Shown here piece after piece: positions 19,301-30,279 of a DNA stretch of 54,590 nt. Origin of the DNA: Spirogloea muscicola. Lineage: Eukaryota; Streptophyta; Zygnematophyceae; Spirogloeales; Spirogloeaceae. The notes under the pieces were generated by a model. The model did no database searches, had not been told where the DNA came from, and worked only from the letters and a program-made list of their open reading frames with translations. Position 1 is the stretch's first letter; every line of letters begins with the position of its first letter. The position numbers and the translations under genes are program-made. The DNA is taken from positions 958,002 to 1,012,591 of the forward strand of contig WELB01000004.1 in the NCBI GenBank assembly GCA_009602725.1, in the 5' to 3' direction.

Positions 19301-22300
19301 GTGCATCAGGCCCAAGCTTACAGCTCGCTGAGTGTCTTCAAGCAGTATGTGGAGCGGGAGTTTGGCACGGGGGCCTTGAAGATTACGCCTGGTCATGACC
19401 CAAACGACTACGCCATTGGGCAGAAGCTGGGGCTGCCCACCATCAACATCATGAACAAGGACGGAAGCCTCAATGAGAATGCAGGTGCATATAGGTCAGT
19501 GCTGCTTGTTCCCTGGCAAGTTAGTAGCACCCCCTTACTATATGGCCCATGCCAGAAGCCTAGATTAAACTTTTCCTTATACTTGCCAAGTAGCACTTAG
19601 GGGCCACGCTTCTGTTGAGACAAGTAAAGCAGCTCCCTCCTGACTTTAGGATCATTGCGTCCTCAGAGGAATGGACAGGTTTGAAGCTAGGAAGAAGATT
19701 TGGCAGGACTTGGAGGCCGAGGGCTTAGCCATCAAAGCCGAGCCCTACAATGCCCGTGTGCCTCGCTCTCAGCGTGGCGGAGAGGTGAATGCCTCTTGCC
19801 TGTATCCAAGAGGTTATTTATGCATAAGATAGCTGTCAGCAGATGCATCCTAAGTTATGTCACTCAGAAGTGTAGGAGGGCAGCTCTTCATGTCACATCA
19901 CTACATTGCAACACGTAAGCACTCAAGCACCAATTTCTGTATCCAGGTTGTGGAGCCTCTGGTCAGCAAGCAGTGGTTTGTGAGGATGCAGCCTCTGGCA
20001 GAGCCAGCACTCCAGGCTCTTCAGAGTCAGGCTCTCAGGATAGTCCCTGATCGTTTTGAGAAGGTACTCTATAGGGCTTTGGTTTGCAGAGAAGATGGAG
20101 CATTATCAGACATGTTACACAAAGCTTGACAAGGATAGCTAAGGTCATCAGCTCACAAAACACATGGAAGCTTGAAGTGGTCCTTACATTTACTTATGGC
20201 TTGCCTATGCTGACACGATGTAAGGAGACATGGTCATAAGCAGATGTAAGCCTGATACTAGCTGTGCTCTTGACGTCCTCGCAGGTCTACAATTTCTGGC
20301 TTGAGAACATCAAGGACTGGTGCATCAGCAGGCAGCTGTGGTGGGGGCATCGCATTCCGGTGTGGTACGTGCAAGCTGGCGATGATGCTGTGAGTGGCGA
20401 AGGCATGGTGAGCAGCACCGATGGTTTGGAAGTGGGTACGAACGGTGTTGAAGAACAATTCGTGGTCGCACGTGACGAAGCAGAAGCATACAGAAAGGCG
20501 GAGCAGAAGTTTGGGAAAGGCGTAAGGCTCCGTCAGGACCCTGACGTTCTTGACACGTGGTTCTCAAGGTACTTCAGTGACTAGCCTGACTATGAGCTCC
20601 AACTTACGAAAGCTGAGCCGACTTGCTGAAGCTGAAATGGGCATGTGTCCTATGGGTCTACTTTCCAGCATCTTTCACAAAATGTGTCTCTCCTGGAATT
20701 TGTGCCATTTGAGTTCAGCTTTCAGAGCTGGACAATACTTTTCTCAGTGTCGGGTTGTATGTGTATGTCTTTGACATGCTTCATGCATAGCTGTGCACAC
20801 TAGCAGCAGGGCCTCACTGGAACCTCACTGCCTTCTGTATTTTGCAGCGGCCTCTGGCCCTTCAGCACCTTGGGGTGGCCCGACGACTCAGCAGAGGACC
20901 TCTCGAGATTTTATCCTACCTCTATTCTTGAGACAGGGTAAGGGACCACATACTGATGTTAGGGGCGTCAGCAACTCACAGGTGAACGGGCTCCTTGTGA
21001 CAATGCATACACAGCAGCGCCAACTGTGACCCCTGTGCGTACTCGAATTGAGCTTAAGAGAATAGCATATGAGGGTTGAAAACACCTGGGGCTGCTGTTC
21101 ATGGTGTCCAGCCATGACATCCTCTTCTTCTGGGTGGCCCGGATGATCATGATGGGCATTGAGTTCACCGGAAGGCTCCCCTTCCACACAGTCTATCTCC
21201 ATGGACTCGTTCGAGATGCTCAGGTGACAACCATGCATTCAACAGTCAGGAGAGGTCATGTCATCTAGCTTCCTACTATTTCTAAGCAGAGCTACTGATT
21301 GTGAGATGCGTGCGAATGAGTCTTGGTGAATTATGTTATTTTGGCGCATGTGCTTCCATTCTGAGATTATCTTTAGCTTTTGCAAAAAAATTTATTTGCT
21401 GCCAGGGGCGCCTTTTGTGCAGCAAGTCTATTATGACTTGTTGCTCTTCCCTTACACATCAGCATGCTGAAATTCAAGCCCGTTTGATGACGCCCGTTAG
21501 TTTTGTGACCTTGCAGGGCCGGAAAATGTCAAAAACACTGGGCAATGTCATTGATCCTGTGGACACTATCAAAGATTATGGCACTGATGCACTGCGTTAC
21601 ACGCTGGCGACGGGCACAACACCTGGACAGGTACGTCTTGCTGCCTTATGCTCTTTGCAACCATTCAGTTGCTGATCCCTCTCACTTCATAACCTTGTCT
21701 ACCACCTATGGCCAACAAGCTGTCAGTGAGCTTATGTTGCACTTGGTATCGGCGTTCTCGTCATGAAGGACTGAAACAGCCCAGAGGCTGCAGCAGATCG
21801 TCCAATCTATCTTGCCTTTGTGGACGTGTGTGCTCTGCAGGACGTCAATCTCTCCATGGAAAGGTTAGGTGCAAACAAGGCATTCATCAACAAGATTTGG
21901 AATGCTGGCAAATTCATCATGCTGAATTTACCATCTCCTTCTGACAGCAGCGCCTGGTCTGCATTGGCTAATAGTCATGTCAGTGCAACTCTCTCAAGAT
22001 GTGCCATTCACTGCCTGCAGAGCATTATGTGCTAAGATCATGCTGCTGCTTGGACACTCTCAAAGACCTTTCGTACTCTTAACCTGCTACTAGTGATTTT
22101 ACTTTATGGAGCATGAGCATGGCCATGTATGTCAATATTCTGCTTGTTGTTGTCTTGCAGTTCAACACGAACGACTCTCTGCAAACGCTGCCCCTTGCAG
22201 AACGCTGGGTGGTGAGATTGATCCCAAACAAACTGTGGACATCCACCATGGAGCACGGTGTGTTGTTTTTGTCAGCACTGCGTGGCCCGCCACAAATTGT

Positions 22301-24269
22301 GAGGAGGACTGAAGTTCATCCAACCTTGTTGCATCAGGTATCAGAAGTGCACGTGCTTATCAACAACTGCACCACATCGTATGAACGCCTTGATTTCAAC
22401 GACGTGGGAAGGAGGGTCTATGACTTCTTCTGGACTGAGTTTGCCGACTGGTGAACGAGGCCACTGCTTTGCTGTGCCTCAACATTTTCTTTACATGGAT
22501 TTATTTTGCTTGTAGTGAAACTTACACACAATGCAAATGGGTGCTCTTGAGGTTGTCAAGTGCTCTGCTTTGGCTCCTCCGCCTCTATCTGACCTTCATT
22601 GACCCTAATGACCTTCATCCTCCTATGCTATTCTTCCTATTATACTCTTAGTCTTTTCTCTAAAACCTCGTCTTACGAACACATATCAGGTATATTGAGG
22701 CGAGCAAGACCAGACTATACAAGAATGAGGACACAGAGGCTTCGCGGAGGGCACAAGCTATATTGGTGTATACTTTTGACAAAATATTGAGATTGCTACA
22801 CCCTATCATCCCGTTTGTCACTGAGGAGCTTTGGCAGGTGTTAAATGCTGCTTTTTGGAGCCTCCTCTCTAAGAATCAAAGCCGTGTTGTCTTTGCTATC
22901 GCAGTAGTCACGAAGGCTTCCTACGGTTCAATCGTTTATGTGCATAAAGGCTACGATACTCTTCGAATATCTCAGTATATTGCACTTGATCTGACATTGC
23001 ATTATATCAAATTGTAGGCATTACCTCACACGGGCAATGCTTTGATCGTCGCCAACTGGCCAACAGTAGGCCTTCCGCATAATCAACTGGCCATAGAGCA
23101 ATTCAGGGAACTCCAAGATCTGGTGAGCATATGGATTCTTGTTTGCTGCTGGTAGCTTGTCTGTCAGCTTATTGGCTTGTCAGCGCTGAGTAATTCATCC
23201 CATACTTTAGCAGCTGGACTGTTGCCTAAATCTGCTGAGGCCTTCTGGCACATACTTAAATGCCCTCCAGGGGCAATAATGTGACAGGTGAGAGCCATCA
23301 GGAATGCAAGGGCAGAGTACTCAGTTGAGCCTGCCAAGCGCATCACCTGTGCCGTGGTTGCTCGCCCGGCCTCTATGTCTTATCTGAAGGTTGTGCCTGT
23401 CTTATCAGCTTCTGTCATGCTATTTACTTACCTGTCTGCTGATGGCCTTCTGCTATACAGAAGTGAGCGTCGGTTTTCTATGTGATCAAGTGAATTGACA
23501 GGGGTAGATTGTGCAACAACTGCCATTTCTTTAGCAGGCTAAAGCATGTCCCTTCTGATGCCAGGAAGAAGCGGCAGTACTGGTTGCGCTCTCACGGCTC
23601 GATGGAGACACACTGCGCATCGTCCACGAGACTCCATGTATGACTAAGGAGGGGTTTAAGCCAGGCTTCCAAATTGGTCTGAGCGGTTGCAGATATCTCT
23701 GCTTCACTTCAGAAGTTGGCCTGATACATCTTCCTTGTTGGGCAGTGGATGCAGCTAAGGCGGTGCACCTGGTTGTAAGGGAGGGCCTGGAGGCGTATCT
23801 GCCACTGGCAGGAATGATTGATGTTGGGAAGGAGGTGGGCAGGCTGAGCAAGCAGGCGGAGCGGCTCCAAACAGACTTTGACACAGCCTCCAAGCGCCTA
23901 GCTTCTTCATCAGTACGCCCCAACTTCCAATGGTTCTTACAGCTAACAATGAAGCTCTCCAGGAGGCTATGCTGAAGTGGCATAGCTGCTAATGGCAGCT
24001 ATTGCCTGGCAAGATCCCTTCACTGCAGCTAGACTTGTCCACTTTGAGGACATGAGATGCACTTACCATCCCTTTTTGCTGTGCTCGGAAACAGGAGTTC
24101 AAAGTGCTGAGGTGGTCTTTGATTCTTGTTGCAGTTTGTTGAGAAAGCTCCTGCTGCCGTGGTGCAAGGGGTAAGGGAACAGGCAGCTGAGGCCCAGGAG
24201 AAGCTCAGCATCCTGAAGCGACGGCTGGTGCAGCTGGAGGAGATGAGCTCCGATGTAGCAACAAGGTAA
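16398..24269 (+). CDS. ValRS: Organellar valyl-tRNA synthetase (plant EMB2247 type)
   Basis: Twenty-five visible exons code for 914 residues: 16398-16524, 16929-17012, 17276-17370, 17585-17676, 17998-18051, 18240-18292, 18526-18590, 18813-18888, 19148-19231, 19346-19494, 19667-19784, 19947-20063, 20285-20568, 20848-20937, 21112-21223, 21517-21630, 21841-21978, 22161-22211, 22338-22450, 22690-22837, 23018-23122, 23288-23389, 23565-23637, 23746-23912, 24135-24269. All visible donors are GT. The class I signature is LHMGH in [13 protein letters not shown], and the KMSKS loop is [10 protein letters not shown]. The editing-domain region includes [19 protein letters not shown], followed by [16 protein letters not shown]. 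The C-terminus ([13 protein letters not shown]...) is the bacterial-type coiled-coil arm. It matches the chloroplast/mitochondrial plant enzyme much better than the cytosolic one. The N-terminus with transit peptide lies in the gap; ATG 16290 is a possible but unproven start. Confidence 0.93.
16660..16800 (+). repeat. Telomere-like tract in the first visible ValRS intron
   Basis: CCTAAACCCTAAACCCTAAA at 16663-16682 is nearly perfect. It is followed by decaying forms (ACACCCTAG, CCTAAAACCTAG, AAACCCTTCAAACCC) to about 16795. It lies within the intron 16525-16928, with CCCTAAA on the sense strand. Confidence 0.85.
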
Positions 24270-24282
24270 GCGGTTGTGTATT

Positions 24283-24355
24283 CCAGCCTATTCCGTCGCC
24301 TTCGGACCTTTTCCATTCTTTTTGGGCTGGCTTTCACAGCCCTCGCCCCCCTTTA
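24283..24355 (+). mobile_element. Solo retroelement tail at the ValRS 3' end
   Basis: TTCGGACCTTTTCCATTCTT, then GGGCTGGCTTTCACAGCCC (24324-24342), then CTCGCCCCCC. No ORF remnant precedes it. It begins about 15 bases after the ValRS stop codon, so it probably forms part of that gene's 3' untranslated region. Confidence 0.75.
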
Positions 24356-24664
24356 GAAAGAACTTTAACTTCCTTCTCTACTTCCTCTTCTTGGTACTGG
24401 CTTGGTTTGGCCTCCCTTTCACTTCATGCTCACTGGCGCCCCTTCTCTTCATCTCACAAAAGAAAAAGAGAATGCGGCTGCTGATATTACAGAACCGGCT
24501 GTGAAAAGCAGGCAGGTGCACACAGAGGGTGTTTATGACTGTATTAGCGAAGCCACAAGTTAGGGACAGGCCTCTTCAGTGACCCCGTGACAGCAATAGG
24601 AGCTTTGATGACCTGAGGGGGAGGGTTGTATTCCGATCGACTTGCCCATGCAGCTGAGAGAAGG

Positions 24665-24960
24665 TGCGCGGTGCGCATGAATTGAAAGGGAGGCCACTTC
24701 TAGCCTTACAAATGTCCTGTTAATTGGGTAATGAGCTGGCTAAGGGGGACACTAAATATCCCCGAGTGAGCACATGCATATCTGACAAGCTATACTGAGG
24801 AGCCAAGCCATCACCACGGAAGCCACTGGCCTGGGCTGATGCACGACCAGCACGCTGGTGAATCGCGAGTGCCTGGGAGCGCTGCAGACTCAATGATAGC
24901 CGCAGTCTATAGCAAATAGCCGCGTCAACGTGGGCGCGGAGCACTGTCGTCTTGCTGGTG
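24665..24960 (-). mobile_element. Retroelement 3' end, subfamily with type-2 tail
   Basis: On the minus strand the frame runs from about 24944 to a stop at 24720: RLRLSLSLQRSQALAIHQRA, then SLSDMHVLTRGYLVSPLASS. The type-2 tail follows (GGCCTCCCTTTCAATTCATG). It is a close inverted relative of 40895-41160 on the plus strand. It is 5'-truncated, with no RT core. Confidence 0.75.
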
Positions 24961-25034
24961 GGCCTCGCTCGGCGTCCCCGTCAGTAAATCGCTCCCGCTG
25001 GCCGTCTGCTTTCTGGAGGCTAACGTGGTGCGCC

Positions 25035-25205
25035 CGCCGCTGCCCCCCCACTTGCGGCTGCTGACTCGGGGTTACCAAGCTCCCCTTCGCTGTCGTCTCT
25101 TACATAGCTGTGTGGTTTTTGGCGCCTTTCAGCCCTTCGGACCTTGGTCATCCTTTTCTGGAAGAGCTCACTTCCCCACGTCAGGCTTGGCCTTAAAAGT
25201 GAGCT
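25035..25205 (+). mobile_element. Truncated retroelement 3' end
   Basis: Begins at the final codons (LRLLTRGY equivalent, at about 25050-25076). The type-1 tail core follows (TTCGGACCTTGGTCATCCTT) with a damaged hairpin. It overlaps the edge of the opposite-strand copy, as expected of successive insertions. Confidence 0.55.
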
Positions 25206-25209
25206 CTCC

Positions 25210-25520
25210 CAATGAGAGAAAGCGCGCGGGGCGCATGAGATGAAGTGGAGGCCAATTCAAGCCGATACATTGTTCAGGCAGAGTCTAGGGCAAACTAAAC
25301 AGGGCTACATAGTACGGAGACCTAAATTAAGGTGCCTAAGGTGACATCAGTACCCACGGGTGAGCACAATCAAATCCGACAAGCTAACTTGGGGAGCTGG
25401 AGCGCCGCCACAAAAGCCGGAGGCCTGACTTAGAGCGCGCCCTGCACGTTGATGAAGAGCCAATGCTTGCGAGCGCTGCAAACTAAGTGAGAGCCGCATT
25501 CTGTAGTATGCAACTAAGGC
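25210..25520 (-). mobile_element. Retroelement 3' end with intact C-terminus and type-2 tail
   Basis: The minus-strand frame is open over about 53 residues from 25508 to a TGA at 25347: YRMRLSLSLQRSQALALHQR, AGRALSQASGFCGG, SLSDLIVLTRGY and stop. The type-2 tail follows, down to the shared boundary GGCCTCCACTTC...CGCCCCGCGCGC near 25215. Confidence 0.75.
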
Positions 25521-25647
25521 CTGCTGGAGTGGCCCAAGCTGCCCCCCCCACTTCGACGACGCGCATCAACCAGCCGAGAAGGGGGCCAGGGGAAGCGCTA
25601 AGAAAAACAAGCACACAAAGAAACAAAGCAGCTACGAATCACTCAGT

Positions 25648-25925
25648 AACCCCTGCTAAGCAGCCGCAGATCAGAGATGCTAGGCTCCCGGAAGTGGGTC
25701 CCCTGGCCAGAGCCAGAGGCAGCAGCGCGGGCTCGGCCGGCACGAAGGTGCAGCGCACGGGCCATAGACCTCTGCAGCGAGACGGCCAGGCGCATACGAT
25801 ACACTTGCGCCAGCGACCCGGCTGCAGGAAAGTCGATCGGCTCCCCATAGAAGCGACGGGCGATGGTGTGGCGGGCGAGCTGGGTGAGCAGCTCGAGCCA
25901 CCGAGCGGCCAGCGCCCCATGGGTG
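25648..25925 (-). mobile_element. Retroelement 3' end, ORF open to its stop
   Basis: Minus-strand residues: HGALAARWLELLTQLARHTI, then GEPIDFPAAGSLAQVYRMRL, HLRAGRARAAASGSGQGTHF, SDLRLLSRGY and stop at about 25649. It is 5'-truncated at about 25925, where a plus-strand copy starts, giving a head-to-head junction. Confidence 0.75.
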
Positions 25926-25929
25926 AAAG

Positions 25930-26040
25930 GAAGATAGTTTCCCGGCTGCTAGTCTGGCGGATCTGAGGCTCCTCACTCGTAACTACTGAGTTGTCCATCC
26001 TCCCTCTTCGGAGAGCGGACAGCGGCCCACGACCGCCTCC
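25930..26040 (+). mobile_element. Short retroelement 3' end
   Basis: DSFPAASLADLRLLTRNY and stop (TGA 25987-25989), then the first bases of a tail (GTCCATCCTCCCTC) shared with 1269-1240 (-), 27065 (+) and 54520 (-). It is cut short by the next copy. Confidence 0.65.
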
Positions 26041-26044
26041 GCGA

Positions 26045-26760
26045 CGTAATGCATGGCATCCTGTTGGAGGCTGGTTTCTCCGTAGCAGCAGAGCACTCCG
26101 GAATCATGCCAATCCAGCACAGGGCCGACGGTCTCCACGCCAGGCGTGTAGACCTGGTGGCCACCCGACAGGCGGGCGGGCCACGTCTTCTCCTGGACGT
26201 GGTGACTACTGATGCCTATGACCGCTCACACCCAGCTAACTGTGCCACCACGGCTGGGTATGCGGTCGCCTGCTCTGCTCGGGCCAAAGAGCTGAGGTAC
26301 GCGGATCATCCGCGGGAAGACGAGTTCTTCCCGTTGGCCATCGACACACATGGGGCGCTGGGCACTCGGTGGCTCGAGCTGCTCACCCAGCTCGCCCGCC
26401 ACACCATCGCCCGGCGCTTCCATGGAGAGCCGGTTGACTTCCCTGCAGCCGGGTCGCTGGCGCAAGTGTATTGAATGCGCCTGGCCGTCTCGCTGCAGAG
26501 GTCCATGGCCCGGGCGCTGCACCTTCGTGCCGGCAGAAGAAGGTGCTCGCCCATTGAGAGCCCTCGCTGCTGCCTCTGGCTTCTGGCCAGGGGACCCACT
26601 TCCAGGAGCCCAGCATCTCTGATCTGCGGCTGCTTAGCAGGGGTTACTGAGTGTCTCGTAGCTGCTTTGTTTCTGTTTCTTAGCGCTTCCCCTGGCCCCC
26701 TTCTCGTACTCTGTTTATTCTTTTTCGGGCTGGTTGTTCCAGCCCCTATTCTCAATGGGC
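26045..26760 (+). mobile_element. Longest copy of the second subfamily, with stop and frameshift
   Basis: The frame from 26049 carries the nuclease-like block (RRVDLVATRQAGG, LLLDVVTTDAYDR, ...AKELRYADHPREDEFFPLAI) and GSLAQVY. A TGA then stands where sister copies have an Arg codon before MRLAV (26472), followed by a later frameshift. The ORF end is SDLRLLSRGY-like, and the type-1 tail has hairpin GGGCTGGTTGTTCCAGCCC at 26727-26745. The copy is degenerate and not functional. Confidence 0.75.
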
Positions 26761-26769
26761 GAGCACTTT

Positions 26770-27215
26770 CCCTCTTTCGTCAGGGTGATAGCTTCCCGGC
26801 AGCTAGTCTGTCGGATCTGGCTCTGGCCAGGGGACATACTTCCAGGAGCATAGCCTCTCCGACCTGCGCCTGCTTAGCAGGGGTTACTGAGTGGTTAGTA
26901 GCTGCTTTGTTTTTTCTTGTGTGCTTGTCATTTATGCTGCTTCGCCTTAGGGCTTCGCCTGGCTTCCCCCCCCCTCTTCTTGTACTCTGTTCATTCTTTT
27001 TTGGGCTGGCTGTTCCAGCCCATATTCTCAATGGGCGAGCCCTTCTTCACTCGTACTTATTGAGTGATCCATCCTCCCCCTGTTTTACCATTGCATCCTC
27101 AGGCCCCTTTGTAGCTGCTCACCGCTCTTAGGCCCCTCTGAACCTTTGTGAAATCTTTTTGGGCTGGCTTTTCGCAGCCCTTGCCCCCATTGGGAGTGCC
27201 ACTTCTTCTTCTTTC
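26770..27215 (+). mobile_element. Three nested 3' ends in the same orientation
   Basis: A stub GDSFPAASLSDL (26785-26818) is joined to a second copy reading SGQGTYFQEHSLSDLRLLSR to a stop near 26890, with its hairpin at 27003-27021. A third stub (TRTY stop, near 27049-27063) follows with a long tail and hairpin GGGCTGGCTTTTCGCAGCCC at 27161-27180. The last tail is nearly identical, in inverse orientation, to the end of the window. Confidence 0.7.
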
Positions 27216-27450
27216 GTGGCGGCGCTCCAGCAAACTTGGGGAGAAAGCCTCTCCAGCTCCCCAAGTTTGCTTGTCGGATTTGTTTGTGCTCACCCGTGGG
27301 TACTGAAGTCACCTTAGGCACCTTGGTTTCGGTTTCCGTATTATGTAGCCCTGTTTAGTTTGCCCTAGACTCTGCCTGAACAATGTGTCGGCCTGAATTG
27401 GCCTCCACTTCATTTCATGCGCCCCGCGCGCCTTCTCCCTCCGTACTGGC
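27216..27450 (+). mobile_element. Type-2-tail 3' end with a fold-back
   Basis: The C-terminus CLSDLFVLTRGY and stop is followed by the type-2 tail through GCGCCCCGCGCGCCTTCTCC. About 150 bases match the inverse copy at 42230-42378 with only some seven differences by eye, so these are among the youngest copies. A perfect 14-base inverted repeat (27230-27243 with 27257-27270) interrupts the ORF end. Confidence 0.75.
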
Positions 27451-27474
27451 ATAAGAAGCCATAGCTTCTTCAGG

Positions 27475-27640
27475 CCCCTTAATAAGTAGCTGCTTAGTAG
27501 CTGCTAAGGGCTTTTTTGGCCCCTCCGGACCTTTGTCAATTGTTTTCGGGCTGGCTTTTCACAGCCCTTGCCCTCGTTGGGAGTGCCGCTTCTTTCCAAA
27601 GGGGGTGTGAGCTGACAAGGTCCGAAGGGGCCGAGACGCG
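27475..27640 (+). mobile_element. Solo retroelement tail upstream of the SAP gene
   Basis: GGCCCCTCCGGACCTTTGTC, hairpin GGGCTGGCTTTTCACAGCCC (27548-27567), then TTGCCCTCGTTGGGAGTGCC. An inverted partial copy (GACAAGGTCCGAAGGGGCC) follows near 27615. It ends about 90 bases before the SAP-gene start codon, so it forms part of that promoter or leader. Confidence 0.7.
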
Positions 27641-27729
27641 CTAAAACACATAACACATTGGCTTTGGAGAAGCCGCCGTTTCCCGTTCCGCTTGCAGGCT
27701 CGGCGGCGGCGGCGGCGGCGGCGGCGGCG

Positions 27730-28896
27730 ATGGCGCGGCCCGGCGAGGCCGACGTGAAGCGGATGAAGGTGGGAGAGCTGAGGGCGGAGCTGGCGGCGCG
27801 GGGCCTCGACACTGCGGGCCTCCGGCCGGCGCTCGCCGAGCGCCTGGCGGACGCGCTGGCCTGCGACGGCGCGGAGGAAAAAAAANCGCCGCCCGAGGCC
27901 GAGGCCGAGGTTGAGGCCGCGGCCGAGGCCGGCGACGGCGCCGGCGGGGACGGCGGCGCCGCCGGCGATGGCAATAGTGATGCCGTGCCTGCCACGGCAG
28001 CCTCCGTGGAAGCCCCCGGCGCGGTGGCCGCGGAGACGGAGCTGGAGAAGAAGCAGCGGCGGGCGGCGCGCTTCGGCGTCGAGGTCGTGCAGACGGACGA
28101 GGAGAAGCGCCACGCCCGCGCGCACAAGTGAGCGCCGCCGCCGCCGCCGCCGCAGCGGCCCTCCGCAGCCGCAGAGCTGCGTGCGCCAGAATGGCTGATA
28201 GTATCCTCGGGATTGGCAGATTTGGCGTGCCTGCTGACGAAGGAAAGAGCAAGGATGCGCCCGCAAAGGCCGGCAATGACGCCGAGGCGGAGCTTCGTAA
28301 GCAACGAGCTGCGAGGTGACTGTCGCGAGAATTTCGAGCCTGCATGCAGGCGGCATTCTGTGGTTTGGGTGCACAAGGGGACCGCCCTGCCACAGCAAGC
28401 CCGTCTGAGTGCTACAGCTGCTGGAGTGGTTGGACCTGGAGGGCGTGGCAGCGTCGCAGCTGAGCTTGGCATTCTGGGCCCTGCGCAGATTTGGCATTGC
28501 CGAGGTCGATCCTGCTGCGGCAAGCTCCGCGGCAAATGGGGCCGGCAAGGGGGGCCGCGCAAGTAGGGGTGAGCAGAGGGCGGAGGACGAGGCCAAGAAG
28601 AAGGCACGGCAGGACAGGTGCGCGAGCGTCCGCACAGCTGGCTGTCATGGCCATGCAAGCAAGGCTCTGATGTCATCTTAAGCTTTACTGTGGCCGACTA
28701 TGGTAGCAGCTCAGGAGCTTCTTTCTGTGGCGCTTCGTGCCCTTGACTGTGCGATTGCCTCAACATGGTTGTGACCAGGTTCAAATCAGAGTCGTCCACG
28801 TTAAAACTCCTGCCAGCTGACGAGGAGAAGAAGAAGGCCAGGCTCGCTCGCTTCGCGCCAGCGCCTACTGCAGCTGAGGCGGCCACCCCCATGTGA
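27730..28896 (+). CDS. SAP-domain mRNP protein (SARNP/THO1/MOS11-like)
   Basis: Four exons: 27730-28127, 28220-28315, 28489-28617, 28779-28896, giving 246 residues with all phases consistent. Residues ~10-45 form a SAP domain (MKVGELRAELAARGLDTAGL). It is followed by an acidic Ala/Glu linker and then repeated R-A-A-R-F-G-type motifs (RRAARFGVEV, HKFGVPAD, RFGIAEV, RLARFAP) with EEKKKAR stretches. That combination marks the SARNP/Tho1/MOS11 group, which works with TREX and UAP56 in mRNP assembly and nuclear export. A single N at 27886 falls in codon 53 after an A-run; the frame is open on both sides. The start follows a (GGC)n leader tract directly. Assignment to the group is good; exact orthology is not proven. 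Confidence 0.75.
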
Positions 28897-30279
28897 AGAG
28901 GCAGCTCGGGCGAGGTGTTCAGATTGGACAGCTCTGCACCAAATAGCCTCCTTGCAGAGGTGACATTTGCAGCACTTGGCAGGGAGGCAGCCGGAGTGCA
29001 TCGGTGATGTTCCATCGCGACCTAGCTGGCACCTGACAGACGTGGTAAGGAGGGCAGGAACAAGGACCACTGCATGCATATGCAGGCAGTCTTAAGTCGT
29101 CATGAGGCAGGCGGAGAGGTCCTTGGTGAGCTGTGCCAGCAAGTAAATGCCACACAGCTGGTGGCAGCTGCGACGGTGGCCGCGCCTCCTGTTGCAAAGG
29201 GCACACCCTTAGATGGGCAAACGTAGACTAGATGGTCTGCGGTCACGCGCACAATTGCAGACGCCATGGCCACCTTATTTAGATGGCAGACTTGCTGTTG
29301 AGAAATGAGATCAAGCGTGCAACCATCAGGTGGGTCACTCTGACCTGGCGTGCTCCACCGTTGCAGGTCAAGAGTTTCTTGCAAGGCTTTGATTTTGGCA
29401 AATGATTGCAGCTGCGAGTGCAGGCGACAATCAGGCTCTGTGGTCCTCTCTTGCAAAACGCTCTTGCGTCACAGGTCCTACTTCCTGCATTGCTGTGACT
29501 GGCCATGTAGATTCACAAAGAAGGCAGGTCAAGGGGCTTCGGTCGTGTGCGCGAAGCTGCAGCTGGGTCTAAGCAGGGTCCGTGTGGGCTCTGATCAGGC
29601 CTGCAGCCATTGCACAGGCAGGCTACTTGATGGAGCCGCTCATGTGACGACTTAGATGTTGACGTCACAACCCATTTGCTCAAGAGCCGAGCACTTCCAG
29701 CCTTGCTGTGCTTGCTTGCTTACCACTGCAGGCTAACCTCCTGCTGTTGCCCACTGAATGATGACTGAAAATAAGGACTTCAAGCAGGCCAGGTGTAAGA
29801 TGGCACAGACATGACTAAGCATCTCCTGCCCGATTGGCCTCGCATGGGCTGGTGCCATGCATGGTGCCAGGCTTGATACAGACCTGGCTGGGGAGGGCAT
29901 ACTTATAGAAGCCCGTTGGTTGCTTGATCATGGTGCATATGCATAGTGGCAACTATAATGCATAGACAGGTTATCTACATGTTGTTACTGTGTGCAGGAT
30001 CGCCCGTCCAACAACTTGGAAATGGCCGTCAAATCTGATTGAAGTTGCCGCTGCAGACATCTGCATTGCAGAGCACATAAATAGCAGCAGCCTTGCGTGC
30101 TGCACTAGACATCATCCGCTGATCGACAACGTTGTCGTGGTGATGCACATTGCTGGCAACCTCAGAAGACAGAGACGAAAGTGCTGTTAAGCATTGGTCT
30201 TCCAAACAAAAATAGATTAACGAAGGACTGCTAGGCGGGCCACCAACCAAGTCTACGCACCGCTAAGCTCTTGCCACGC
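28897..30279. other. Convergent intergenic region, no gene recognised
   Basis: About 1.4 kb between the stops of the SAP gene (+) and RPL4 (-). Several unremarkable open frames of 60-118 codons occur on both strands. None shows a domain, splice-consistent neighbours or a retroelement tail. Confidence 0.5.
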
